Below, one piece after another: positions 27,589 to 36,800 of a stretch of 64,000 nt of DNA; within the stretch, counting starts at the first letter, position 1, and every line of letters starts with the position of its first letter. The stretch comes from CAKZNE01 sp002695025 (lineage in GTDB: Bacteria; Bacteroidota; Bacteroidia; Flavobacteriales; Schleiferiaceae). The notes under the pieces are model-generated. The model was not told the DNA's origin and did no database searches. It was given only the letters and a program-made list of their open reading frames with translations. Position numbers and translations under genes: made by a program. The DNA is taken from the NCBI GenBank assembly GCA_913043285.1, contig CAJWML010000001.1, positions 682,001 to 746,000 on the forward strand. The letters are read 5' to 3'.

Positions 27589-28092
27589 ATGAAAAAGAAT
27601 ATACTGATTTTCGGCCTGGTGACGGGTGCTATTCTCAGCATCAACATGGTAATAGTGGTGAACGTGCTTTACAATAACCCGGATTTTGAAAGCAATGATT
27701 TCCTGGGATACAGCACCATGGTGGTCATTCTCTCCCTGATCTATTTTGGCGTGCGCAACTACCGTAATAAACAATTGAATGGCGTCATCTCCTTTGGCAA
27801 GGCTTTTAAGGCGGGCCTTCTGATTGCCCTGGTGGCGTCTACCATGTACGTGGTAGTGTGGCTCTTTTATTATTACCTCTTTGTACCTGACTTTATGGAG
27901 GTTTACGCATCGCACGTTTTGGAGCAATGTACCTCTCCGGATGAGCTGGCCGCCACTAAAGAGGAAATTGAAATGTTCAGGGAAATGTATAAGAACCCCC
28001 TCTTCGTGGTGCTCCTCACCTATGCCGAAGTATTGCCCGTAGGTTTGATAGTAACCCTGATAAGTTCGCTGATCCTTAAGCGCAAGCCCTGA
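27589..28092 (+). CDS. DUF4199 membrane protein
   Basis: 167 residues with four transmembrane helices (about 5-25, 40-58, 75-97, 137-160), separated by the loop KQLNGVISFGKAFKAG typical of DUF4199. A Glu-rich stretch (CTSPDELAATKEEIEMF) lies before the last helix. Function is unknown. It is probably controlled by the adjacent LuxR-type regulator. Confidence 0.85.
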   Translation: MKKNILIFGLVTGAILSINMVIVVNVLYNNPDFESNDFLGYSTMVVILSLIYFGVRNYRNKQLNGVISFGKAFKAGLLIALVASTMYVVVWLFYYYLFVPDFMEVYASHVLEQCTSPDELAATKEEIEMFREMYKNPLFVVLLTYAEVLPVGLIVTLISSLILKRKP

Positions 28093-28143
28093 TCGGAGGC
28101 AAACCTGCTCCTTTTTTGTGGCATGTTTGTTATTCTTCAATAC

Positions 28144-28173
28144 GCCCTGATCCCGGTTACCTGGGATCAGGGC
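28144..28173. repeat. Perfect inverted repeat without T tract
   Basis: GCCCTGATCCC (28144-28154) pairs with GGGATCAGGGC (28163-28173), extended by two pairs inside around a TTAC loop. It sits 52 bases after the DUF4199 gene and could slow or end transcription, but it lacks a T run. Confidence 0.6.
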
Positions 28174-28283
28174 AATCAGAGTGACAATCCTTTGTATGAT
28201 GCCAAAGGCATCCTGTAAAAATGGTGGCCAAGCCCTAATTATACCTACCTTTAAGGGATATTCCCCTTTTTAAACCAAGCAAA

Positions 28284-29582
28284 ATGTACAAAACCATAGC
28301 CGCGCTGGTTGCCATCCTGGTTTTCCCCACAGGCGTGAATAAGGAAAAGCTGGATGAATATTTCCAGGTGTTACGGGCCCATGATGCGTTCATGGGCAAT
28401 ATAGCGGTGTATGAACAGGGTGTAAAAAAGTATGCGGTTGCCACCGGTTATGCCAGGCTTGATCCTGAAACGAGGGCCGGGGAAAGCACGATGTATCACC
28501 TGGGGTCCATATCCAAAACGTATACGGCTACGCTGGTCCTGAAGGCGGTAGAAGAAGGGAAGCTCCAACTTTCCCAAACCATTGAAAGTTTCTTCCCGGC
28601 CCTTCAGAATGCGGATCGTATAACTATTGCCCAGCTGCTCAACCATCATAGTGGGATCCATAATGTAACCAGCGATGCGAAATTTATGGAATGGCGTACC
28701 CGGGCACAAAGCGAGGAGGATATGTTGAGCCACATCCTGCGAGGCGGTGTTGATTTTGAGCCTGGAGCCCAAGCTCAGTACAGCAACTCCAACTATATTC
28801 TCCTTTCGTATATTCTGGAACACACCTATAAAAAACCCTATGGCGCCTTGCTGGAGCAAAAGATCATAGAGCCGCTGGACCTGGAACATACCCGTTTCGG
28901 AAATCCGGCTCAGCCCTCCACGGCAACCAAGTCGTATGTGTATGAAGATGGCTGGGTGGAGTTTCCTCCCACCGATATGTCAGTGCCCATGGGTGCGGGA
29001 GGCATTGCCGCTTCTGCAAGCGATCTTGCGAAATTTGTGGAAGCCCTTTTCACCGGAAAGCTCATTTCAACCGCATCCCTGGAAAAGATGAAAACCCAGC
29101 AAGACGATTACGGAATGGGACTCTTCCGCAGAGATTTTGGTGAACGGGTGGGCTACGGCCACGATGGTAAGATAGACGGCTTTGGAACGGTGTTTTATTA
29201 CTTCCCGGAAGAAAAGGTGACCTATGTATTGCTCTCCAATGGGGAAGTGTATCCGCTGGAAAAGATACATACCGATGTTTTGAGCGGGGTTTTCAATGAA
29301 CCTTTTGAGATACCTGCTTTTTACGATGTAAGGGCTGAGGAACTCACACTCTACTTGGGTACTTATACCAGTGAAACCAATCCCCTGGTGATCCACATCT
29401 CTAAAAAGGAGAATAAACTGTTAGCGCAACCCGAAGGTCAGGAAGTTTATGCTATGGAAGCCACCGCCCAACACCATTTCAGACATGATATGGCCGGGGT
29501 TACTCTGGAGTTTGTGCCGGCAGAGCACCGCATGATCATGAAACAAGGGGGCAATACCTGGGTGTTTACCAAAAGGAACTAA
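28284..29582 (+). CDS. Class C beta-lactamase-like serine hydrolase
   Basis: 432 residues with a short signal-like N-terminus. The penicillin-binding/class C fold shows S75-I-S-K78 in LGSISKTYT, Y-S-N in QYSNSNYILLSY, and the third motif in GYGHDGKIDGF (H-D-G in place of KTG). A C-terminal domain of about 90 residues (LYLGTYTSETNPL, AQPEGQEVYAM) is typical of peptidase or esterase relatives. A D-amino-acid peptidase or esterase is likelier than a true beta-lactamase. The next gene starts five bases later. Confidence 0.87.
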   Translation: MYKTIAALVAILVFPTGVNKEKLDEYFQVLRAHDAFMGNIAVYEQGVKKYAVATGYARLDPETRAGESTMYHLGSISKTYTATLVLKAVEEGKLQLSQTIESFFPALQNADRITIAQLLNHHSGIHNVTSDAKFMEWRTRAQSEEDMLSHILRGGVDFEPGAQAQYSNSNYILLSYILEHTYKKPYGALLEQKIIEPLDLEHTRFGNPAQPSTATKSYVYEDGWVEFPPTDMSVPMGAGGIAASASDLAKFVEALFTGKLISTASLEKMKTQQDDYGMGLFRRDFGERVGYGHDGKIDGFGTVFYYFPEEKVTYVLLSNGEVYPLEKIHTDVLSGVFNEPFEIPAFYDVRAEELTLYLGTYTSETNPLVIHISKKENKLLAQPEGQEVYAMEATAQHHFRHDMAGVTLEFVPAEHRMIMKQGGNTWVFTKRN

Positions 29583-29587
29583 AGAAA

Positions 29588-30616
29588 ATGCAAAGAATAC
29601 AGCTCGGTAAGAACCTGATCATTTTTGGAATTCCCCTGAGCCTTTTGGGAGTTCTCATATTGCTTATGGCATCCCCGGTTTTATCACGGAATGGCACTCT
29701 CGGCCCTGCTATTACCGTTGATCTGTTGCTTGTAGTACCGTTTATTTATTTCCTGCTCATCCGCAAGACCAGTATACCCAATACCACGGTTATTCCCGTC
29801 ATGATCATCGGACTGGTATTAGGAAGCTATTTCCTGCCGGTAGAAGATCAGGATTACCTGGACCTTTTCAAAACATGGGTGCTCCCGGTGGTTGAAATAT
29901 CCGTTTTGGTATATGTTATTTCAAAAGTCCGCACCGCCATCCGCAAATACCGGAGCCTGAAAGGCGGTTCACCGGATTTTTTCTCTGTTGTAAAAAGTAC
30001 CTGTGCTGAGATATTCCCATCCAAACTGGTCTGGCCCATGGCCACCGAGATAGCCGTGATCTACTATGGTTTTATCCGCTGGAAAAGGAGACCCCTCGCG
30101 GAAAATGAATTCAGCTATCACCGCAAGAGTAGTACTCCGGTTTTGATGATTGCCTTTATCATGATCATTGGCATTGAAACCGTAGTGTTGCACAACCTTT
30201 TAGCTAAATGGAGTGTGGTGGCTGCCTGGATATTAACCGGCTTAAGTACCTACACGGCCCTGCAGGTATTGGGCTTTGCCCGCTCCCTTTCCCAACGGCC
30301 GCTGGCCATAGGTGAAGATCACCTGACCCTCCGCTTTGGTATTCTGAATGAAGCGGAGATACCGCTGTGTGAAATCGAAAATATAGAGCAGTCCACCAAG
30401 GAGCTGGAAAAGGATGAATTAACCGACAGCCTTTCCCCGCTGGGAGCAATGGAAGGGCATAATATAATCCTGCGTTTCCGTAGGGTCCAAACCCTCAACG
30501 GGCTTTACGGAGCAAAGAAAAGGGTAAAGGTCCTCAGCCTGCACCTGGATGATCCTGCACAGTTTTACGATGCGGTGACCTCTGAAGTTAATATGGAAAA
30601 GGAAGGGTTGTACTGA
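29588..30616 (+). CDS. Integral membrane protein of unknown function
   Basis: 342 residues. About seven hydrophobic helices lie in the first 240 residues (for example LIIFGIPLSLLGVLILLMA and VLMIAFIMIIGIETVVL). The cytoplasmic tail contains LTLRFGILNEAEIPLCEIENIEQ, a pattern resembling bacterial PH-like domains. I recognise no named family. The gene follows the serine hydrolase by five bases and is probably in its operon. Confidence 0.7.
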   Translation: MQRIQLGKNLIIFGIPLSLLGVLILLMASPVLSRNGTLGPAITVDLLLVVPFIYFLLIRKTSIPNTTVIPVMIIGLVLGSYFLPVEDQDYLDLFKTWVLPVVEISVLVYVISKVRTAIRKYRSLKGGSPDFFSVVKSTCAEIFPSKLVWPMATEIAVIYYGFIRWKRRPLAENEFSYHRKSSTPVLMIAFIMIIGIETVVLHNLLAKWSVVAAWILTGLSTYTALQVLGFARSLSQRPLAIGEDHLTLRFGILNEAEIPLCEIENIEQSTKELEKDELTDSLSPLGAMEGHNIILRFRRVQTLNGLYGAKKRVKVLSLHLDDPAQFYDAVTSEVNMEKEGLY

Positions 30617-30630
30617 GTATTATTTAAACA

Positions 30631-30727
30631 AGTATTGTCACTCTGAGCGGAGTCGAAGAGTGATAGCAGGGAAGCAAAATATTATCCCAGGTCGGGCTTC
30701 CTTCGACTACGTTCAGGATAACCCTCT
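30631..30727. repeat. Composite interspersed repeat, copy A
   Basis: Two inverted copies of the CTGAGCGGAGTCGAAG core, at 30642-30658 and, reversed and slightly changed, at 30700-30716, are separated by about 40 bases. The whole unit, including the spacer, resembles 58866-58964. The first palindrome has TCACTCT/AGAGTGA arms (30638-30663). Confidence 0.85.
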
Positions 30728-30734
30728 ATTTTTT

Positions 30735-30774
30735 TACTAAAAAGCCGCCCCACCAAAAAAGGTAAGGCGGCTTT
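30735..30774 (-). terminator. Terminator of the Tc-toxin operon
   Basis: The stem pairs 30741-30749 with 30766-30774, with extra ACC/GGT pairs inside. Read on the minus strand it is followed by TTTTTAG and later a long T tract. It lies about 95 bases past the TcA stop. Confidence 0.7.
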
Positions 30775-30868
30775 ACTTAATTAAAACCCTTCGGTTTCTT
30801 TTCTGACCACGGGGAGAGCAAAGCTCTGTTTAAAACCGATAAAACAAACGTTTACCGTATTATAGTTA

Positions 30869-33800
30869 CTAGCCAACCGTATACTTCACTACCAGCAGCA
30901 CATCATCCAGGTTTGCCATATTCTCTAACTGACCCAGGTTTACCTGCCAGCCTTCTTCTCCTTCTATAGAGGCTATCTGAGGAACCGGTCCTGCCGGACT
31001 TTCTCCGGAGCTAAGGATTTTAAAGGAGGAGGAGCCTTCTCCGGGTAGGTTAAAACTACCCTGTTGCATCTGGAAGGGGAACATAGCTTTGGTAAGGCTT
31101 ACACTCAGGTTAGCGCCATTTTGTTTAGCCTCCAGCCACGGACCGGGAAACTCATTTTTAAGACTGAATAAACGGGTTAGATTTACACCGGCCAGGGCCC
31201 CGCGTAAACCGGCTCTTTTTCTTTCTATGGCAGCCGCATTGGTTTCTACGTCTGCGGTATAATGGATGTGAAGCAATACATCCGAGATGCTACGGTAATC
31301 AAAAGCCCGGAACTCACCATTCATTTCAATATTCCAGTCTGATGCGGGTGATAATCCCTCAAAGGGCAGGTAGCGCTCATCGTTGAAGTTGAGCTGGAAT
31401 AAGCCACTGTCATTTTGCCCTGAGCTGGTGGATATCCTGTCCGTACCGTTGGATAAAGTAGCGTGAATGCCTGTGTAAGGACCCGTAACCGCTGGAATGG
31501 TGAGGCTCACCGATTTTACTTTGCGGTTCTTCAGGTTTTGATACGCCAGATCCAGGTATATTTCAGGGATCGTAAAAGTACAGCTTCCCGTATTGCGCAG
31601 ATTCACCAGTTGCCCGGGGTCTGTCATGGCCAGGGAGAAGGTTTGTGAAACTTCCTGCTTGCGCTTATTGCGCTCCAGGTAAACCATTTCCATACGTTTC
31701 AGATCGTGATGCAGTTTCTCACCACTGAGCAGCCCTTGCTTCAGATTATCCCAGTAACCAAAACGGATCAGGCTTTCACCCGCATCTGAATTCAGTTCCT
31801 CCTGCAGGGCGTGTTCGGCTTTTTTAGCCATATCAAAAGCCATCTGGTAGCTTTGGAAGTACAAGGTTTTCAGTTGCCCCACCATCCAGTCGTATAGCTC
31901 TTTGTTGGTAAACTTGGTTTGCACCAGCTCCAGCTGCTCCCTGGATTTTTCAATCTGCAGCTCATGGTTCTTCAGTTCCTGTTCCGCAATGGCCATACGG
32001 ATGGAGGAAGCCAGCACCTGCTTTTCTATTTGCTTCAGTTCCGTGGCCGCAGTAGATTCCTGGAACTTCCATTCTTCAGCCCTGCGTTTGTAATTGGCGG
32101 TTTGTCCGGCTTTGGCCGCCTGCATACCCAGGATATTGGCCCCCATTGAATAAGCCTGGGCAAAAAGATCTACTACTGCAGCCGCGTGTTGCCCTCCGGT
32201 GCTAACCGTAAGGTGCCCCCCCATGGATGAATAGCCTGCGTCAACAGTGAGTAATGCACGAATAGAAGACGCCAATCTGGAGTAATCCTGACTGATAACC
32301 TGCTCGGCATTCATTTCTTCCGTTAGTCTTTCCTCTTTTTTCTCTTCGGCATTCATAAATTCTTTACTACCGTAGTACTCCTTGCGTTGTGCCACGTTCT
32401 GTTGCGATAGTACGAGGGCTTCATGCGATGCTTTGAGCTCTGCTATCTGCTCTTTGCGCACCCCGGTAGCCGCTTCCTGTATATCTATTTCAAACTGAGA
32501 GCGCAACAGGCTTATCTGTTCCGCATCCCGTTTTTCCATGGCCGCTAGAAGAGCACCGCCAAAGGCGCGAACATCATTGGCATAGTCTACTGCTCTTTGC
32601 AATAAAGGCAGGAAACGATAGTAGGAGCGCGAGTTGTATTGAGCCGATAAGGCATCAGCAATGCTCAGTCCGGCCGCCCTTGCTTTTACCAGTAAGGCAG
32701 GATCAATGGGTGGTTCATATAGGGGTAATTGCCGGTACACTCCTTCAATGTTCAGGCAATGGCGCAGCTTGAAGAAACGGTCCGCTACAAGTTTCCAGTA
32801 ACCCAGTAGTTTTTCGTTCTGGGGAATGCAGAAATAAAGGCCACGGTGAGGGATGTGGTACCAATTGTTTTCATAAACAATTACGGAGTCTCCCTCGGGT
32901 ACATTGGTGTTTATGCCGGTAGCCTTATTCCCTTTGGGCGCGGTCAGGTCCACGGCTTGTGGCAAGGGACTCGTCATGGCGGCCTCTTTGGCCAAAGACG
33001 TTTCCAGTTCTACCATAGCGTTCGAGAACTCATCCAGCCCGGCTTGTTTCAATTGCACATAAGTCTTATCGTCCCGCTCCTGTCCGTTGAGCTTACGGGG
33101 TTCCTGCCCCAGAATGTTCCAGGCCAGCATATACAGCTGCGTGGCTTCGTTCAGGCTTTCAATGCTGTCTCTGCGGAAGAGTTGATCGGCCCATTCCACC
33201 AGGGTATCCACATAGCGCATTACAACCCACTTCATATAGGCAATGATCCGGCTCCGGGCCACGGTATGCGGACTAAAAGGGTTTTGTTCCCATTCCCGAA
33301 CCTGGCGTTCAAATTCCTGTATACCCTCTTGATCTTCTTCAGCATTCAAGAGGTTCATCAGTTCACGGATGCTGTTCGGGCTTCCGTCTGTAGTGCTCAC
33401 AAACTCACGGAAGGGAAGGAAACGCCAGAATTTTTCCGGGCTGTCAGCCGCTTCGCTGCTGGTAGGGTTAAATACGTGGTGGAACCACTCCAGAGCTTCC
33501 TCAAACTTTTGATCCTGCCGCAGGCGGTTGGCCACGTGCATGGGTATGTGGAAGAAGAGTTCCCAGTGGTATTGCGAGAAGGCGGGAGAGCTATAGAATG
33601 GAATAGAATTATTTAAGATCGTCACATTTAGCACAAAATCAGAATTAATAGAAATATATTCTGATATGACAAATGAATCCTCTTGAAAAGATTGCCATTC
33701 TGAATGGGGAATAGAAGACGACAGTCCAGTTGAGTTAATTCTGCTTCTTAGTAATGGATAAAGTGTGTTTTGAAGAGGAATGATTTTACCATCTTTAAAC

Positions 33801-36800
33801 AAAACACTTATCCGTTTATTTTGCACAATGAAAGGAAAAATACCTACAGATGGATAAGTAATATCTGAAGAAGAGATTAACGTAGTGTGAGGATGGAGAT
33901 TATTGATAAACCACTCTCCCCTATAATATAGCTTCTCAAAGCCAGGGGTAACTTGTAGTTTTTGATTCTCTACCGACAAGGCCCTTAATTTGGCGTCATC
34001 ATTTATACCATTACTTTTAAACTGTAGGAAAGATTGACTGATTCTCAAATCAAAATCCTCATTAGGGGGTGAAGTGGTTATTTTGGAGCTTGAAAAATTG
34101 AAAGCGCCAAGGTGAACGAGTTCTGTTTGAAGATCCTCATTCCCAAAATGAGCCGACAGATTAGGAGCGCCTGGCCCAAAATAGAAATTAAGTTCAGCCG
34201 TTCTACCATTTTTATATAGTATAACCCGGTCATTTTCATATTTAAGATAGATAGTTTCACTATTGGATTCTATATATTCATTTGTCACTTTTTTACCACT
34301 CCATTTTCGGTTGTAGAAGCTACACCAGGCTATTTTAACCGATCTATTGGGGGTTGAAGCATCGTATCGACCTTCTTGGTCAGGATTCTGAGGCTCAGTC
34401 TTTTCCTCCAGCACGGGCCAGAAAAGGTGCAATTTTCCTTTATGCATGGCGGGGAGCAGGTGATCTCCCTCAAAACCTACCTCTATCCTTTCCCAGGCGG
34501 AAAAAGAGCCGGTACGTATGGTGTACTTCCTGAAATATAACTCCTTTGGTTCTCCGTAGGTACGGCCAAAAATATAGTAGCCGCTAACCACATTGGCTAC
34601 CGTTTCCGCCTCACAAATGGCCATGATCTCCATATTGGAAACAGCCTCCAGCTTCAGTAAATAGTCCAGGTAGGCTTTTTCAGCCTGCTCGGTACCGATC
34701 TCGTTCTGCAGCAGCTGAGCTTCCAGTTCTTCAAAAAAGGGCGTTTTATCGTCCCGCCATTCCGGTTCCAGCCAGTTTTCCGGGTAAAGGAATACTTTGC
34801 GGTTGGCTTCCCATACGCGGTAGTTCTTGCGCCATGCCCATTCCTGCCATTCCTTTTGCTCCAGTTCATTGATAGCAGAGAGGTCTACTTTGGCTTCCAG
34901 GTTCATCAGGCAGCGTTGTACGTACAACTGTACGGAGCTGATGGCCAGCTTCAGGCGTGAAGTTATGGTGCAGGCACTCATTTCGGTATCAATGAGGAAG
35001 TAGGCGTAGAGATGCTCAGGCGTACTTAAGCGCTCCAGGTTATCCTGGTTTATCAGATGTGCGGTGGCGTAGCTCAACAGGGCATCCCGCTGCTCTTCGC
35101 GCACCTGATCCCGCAATTGACGGGTAACGGTTTGCCAGCGCTCATCCCCGTATTTGGCTTTGGCCACTTGTATGATCTCATTTACCTGGCGATGGCTGAG
35201 GTCAGCCGTGGCCCAGGAGAATCCGTTTGCATTGGAATATTCACTTAACGAAAAGCCCAGGTGTTCTTCCAGCTCCAGCGCTTCTTTTATCCGCAGGTAG
35301 CTTTCCGGATCTGAAAAGTCATCGATCTCCATCAGCTCCAGTTGCGAACTCAGGTCTTCCCGGTCAAATAACTGAGCCACTTTCTCTTTCCACTCCTCAA
35401 GCTGTGCAGGAGGAGTAGTCAGTATTTCAAAGATGTTGGTGTCCGTATCCGGAGTAGCTTTAATAACCCTGCTGATGTTCATCAGGCGGATGAAATCACC
35501 CGGCAGACTGGGAAAGTCTCCTGCTTTTTGAAAGGCATTCAGGTCAATCCAGTTTGCCTTCCCTTCCGGGGAAATTAAAGACTCGTAATGAGCTTCCTTT
35601 CCATTGAATTTGTCCAGGATCAGTGCGATGCGGTTCAGTAAGTCCAGCAAGGTCTCTAGTTGAGGAAACTGCCCGGGCTCTACCTGTGGCACCGGCAACC
35701 CTGCATCCAAATTCCGCCCCCGGAAGGTATTATCCATAAAGAAGTTCAAGTAAGGCTTCTTACTTTCTTCATGTAAGTGCTCCAGGTAAGACCCTCCCTC
35801 ATCGGCACGAGCCAACAAGTCACGCACCACATTCCGGTTCAGGTCAAAGGCTACACTTAATTTTTCAAAGATCAGGTCTTCAATAGTGATCGGGGAGAGT
35901 TGATTTTCTCCCTGGCCATTTTCCTCACCCTGGTGGTCAAACTTCCAGAGTGCTTCCCGGATCTCCTGCAGGATCTCAATCTTCCGGTTTTCGTGTAGCT
36001 CTCCTTCCGGATTTTTGCCAAACAGGTACAGCACCTCCGCTACCCTAAACCCGGTTTCCCGTACCTCGTCTATCAACTCTACAGTAGCTAACACCTCTTG
36101 CATGGCGTTTTCTGTATCCGGTAGAAAGATTTGCTGAAGTGTGATCAGGTCATGGATAGATACCTTAAGCGTACGCGATAGCGATGCATAACGGTAAAGT
36201 GCGGAAAGGCTTTCAGGAGAAAGTACTCCAAGGCCAAGGTGATCGATCAGGGCCGATAATTCTGCGGTGGTCAGTTGCAGGGCACCTGCAACGTAATTGC
36301 GGATCATTACCGAAGTTTCTCCGGCACCGTTCAGAGAGTATTCTTCATCATTGCCGGGCTCAAACAGGAAGCGGATATCCTTATAGGAGTTTTCATGAAG
36401 TATTTCGAAATCTTCAAACTGTGATAGGAATATCTTTTCATAGAGTTCCCGGTGGTTTTTTTTGTCACGCAGGCTTTTGGTGGGAAGGATATCTACCCAG
36501 CCAATGAGTTCCTCGTAGGAAAGACCGAAACGTTGTTGCCAAAGAACCAGCTGCGCCAGTTCGGAAAGCACCGTTTCATCAATGTGGTGCTCGCCCAGGG
36601 CGTACAGAAGATGGTCCATGGTGCGGATGCTAACCCCCAGCTTTTCCTGCAGACGAATGAGTTGAGTGATGCGTTTGCGCTTATCACTGTCCAGGTTTAG
36701 TATCTCCGCATTATCCAGTGAACAGGGGTCTTCGTAGTTCAGGGAGATATGGCCTCCCTGGTTAACAAAGCGCGATTTGGTTAATTCCGTTAGTTGATCA

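Noticed and set aside
28284..29582. Antibiotic-resistance beta-lactamase
   Set aside because: The third motif is H-D-G and a C-terminal extension is present, as in peptidase/esterase relatives.
32846..33616. 256-codon plus-strand frame opposite TcA
   Set aside because: It lies antisense within the coherent TcA frame, with no recognisable family, and is a by-product of codon bias.
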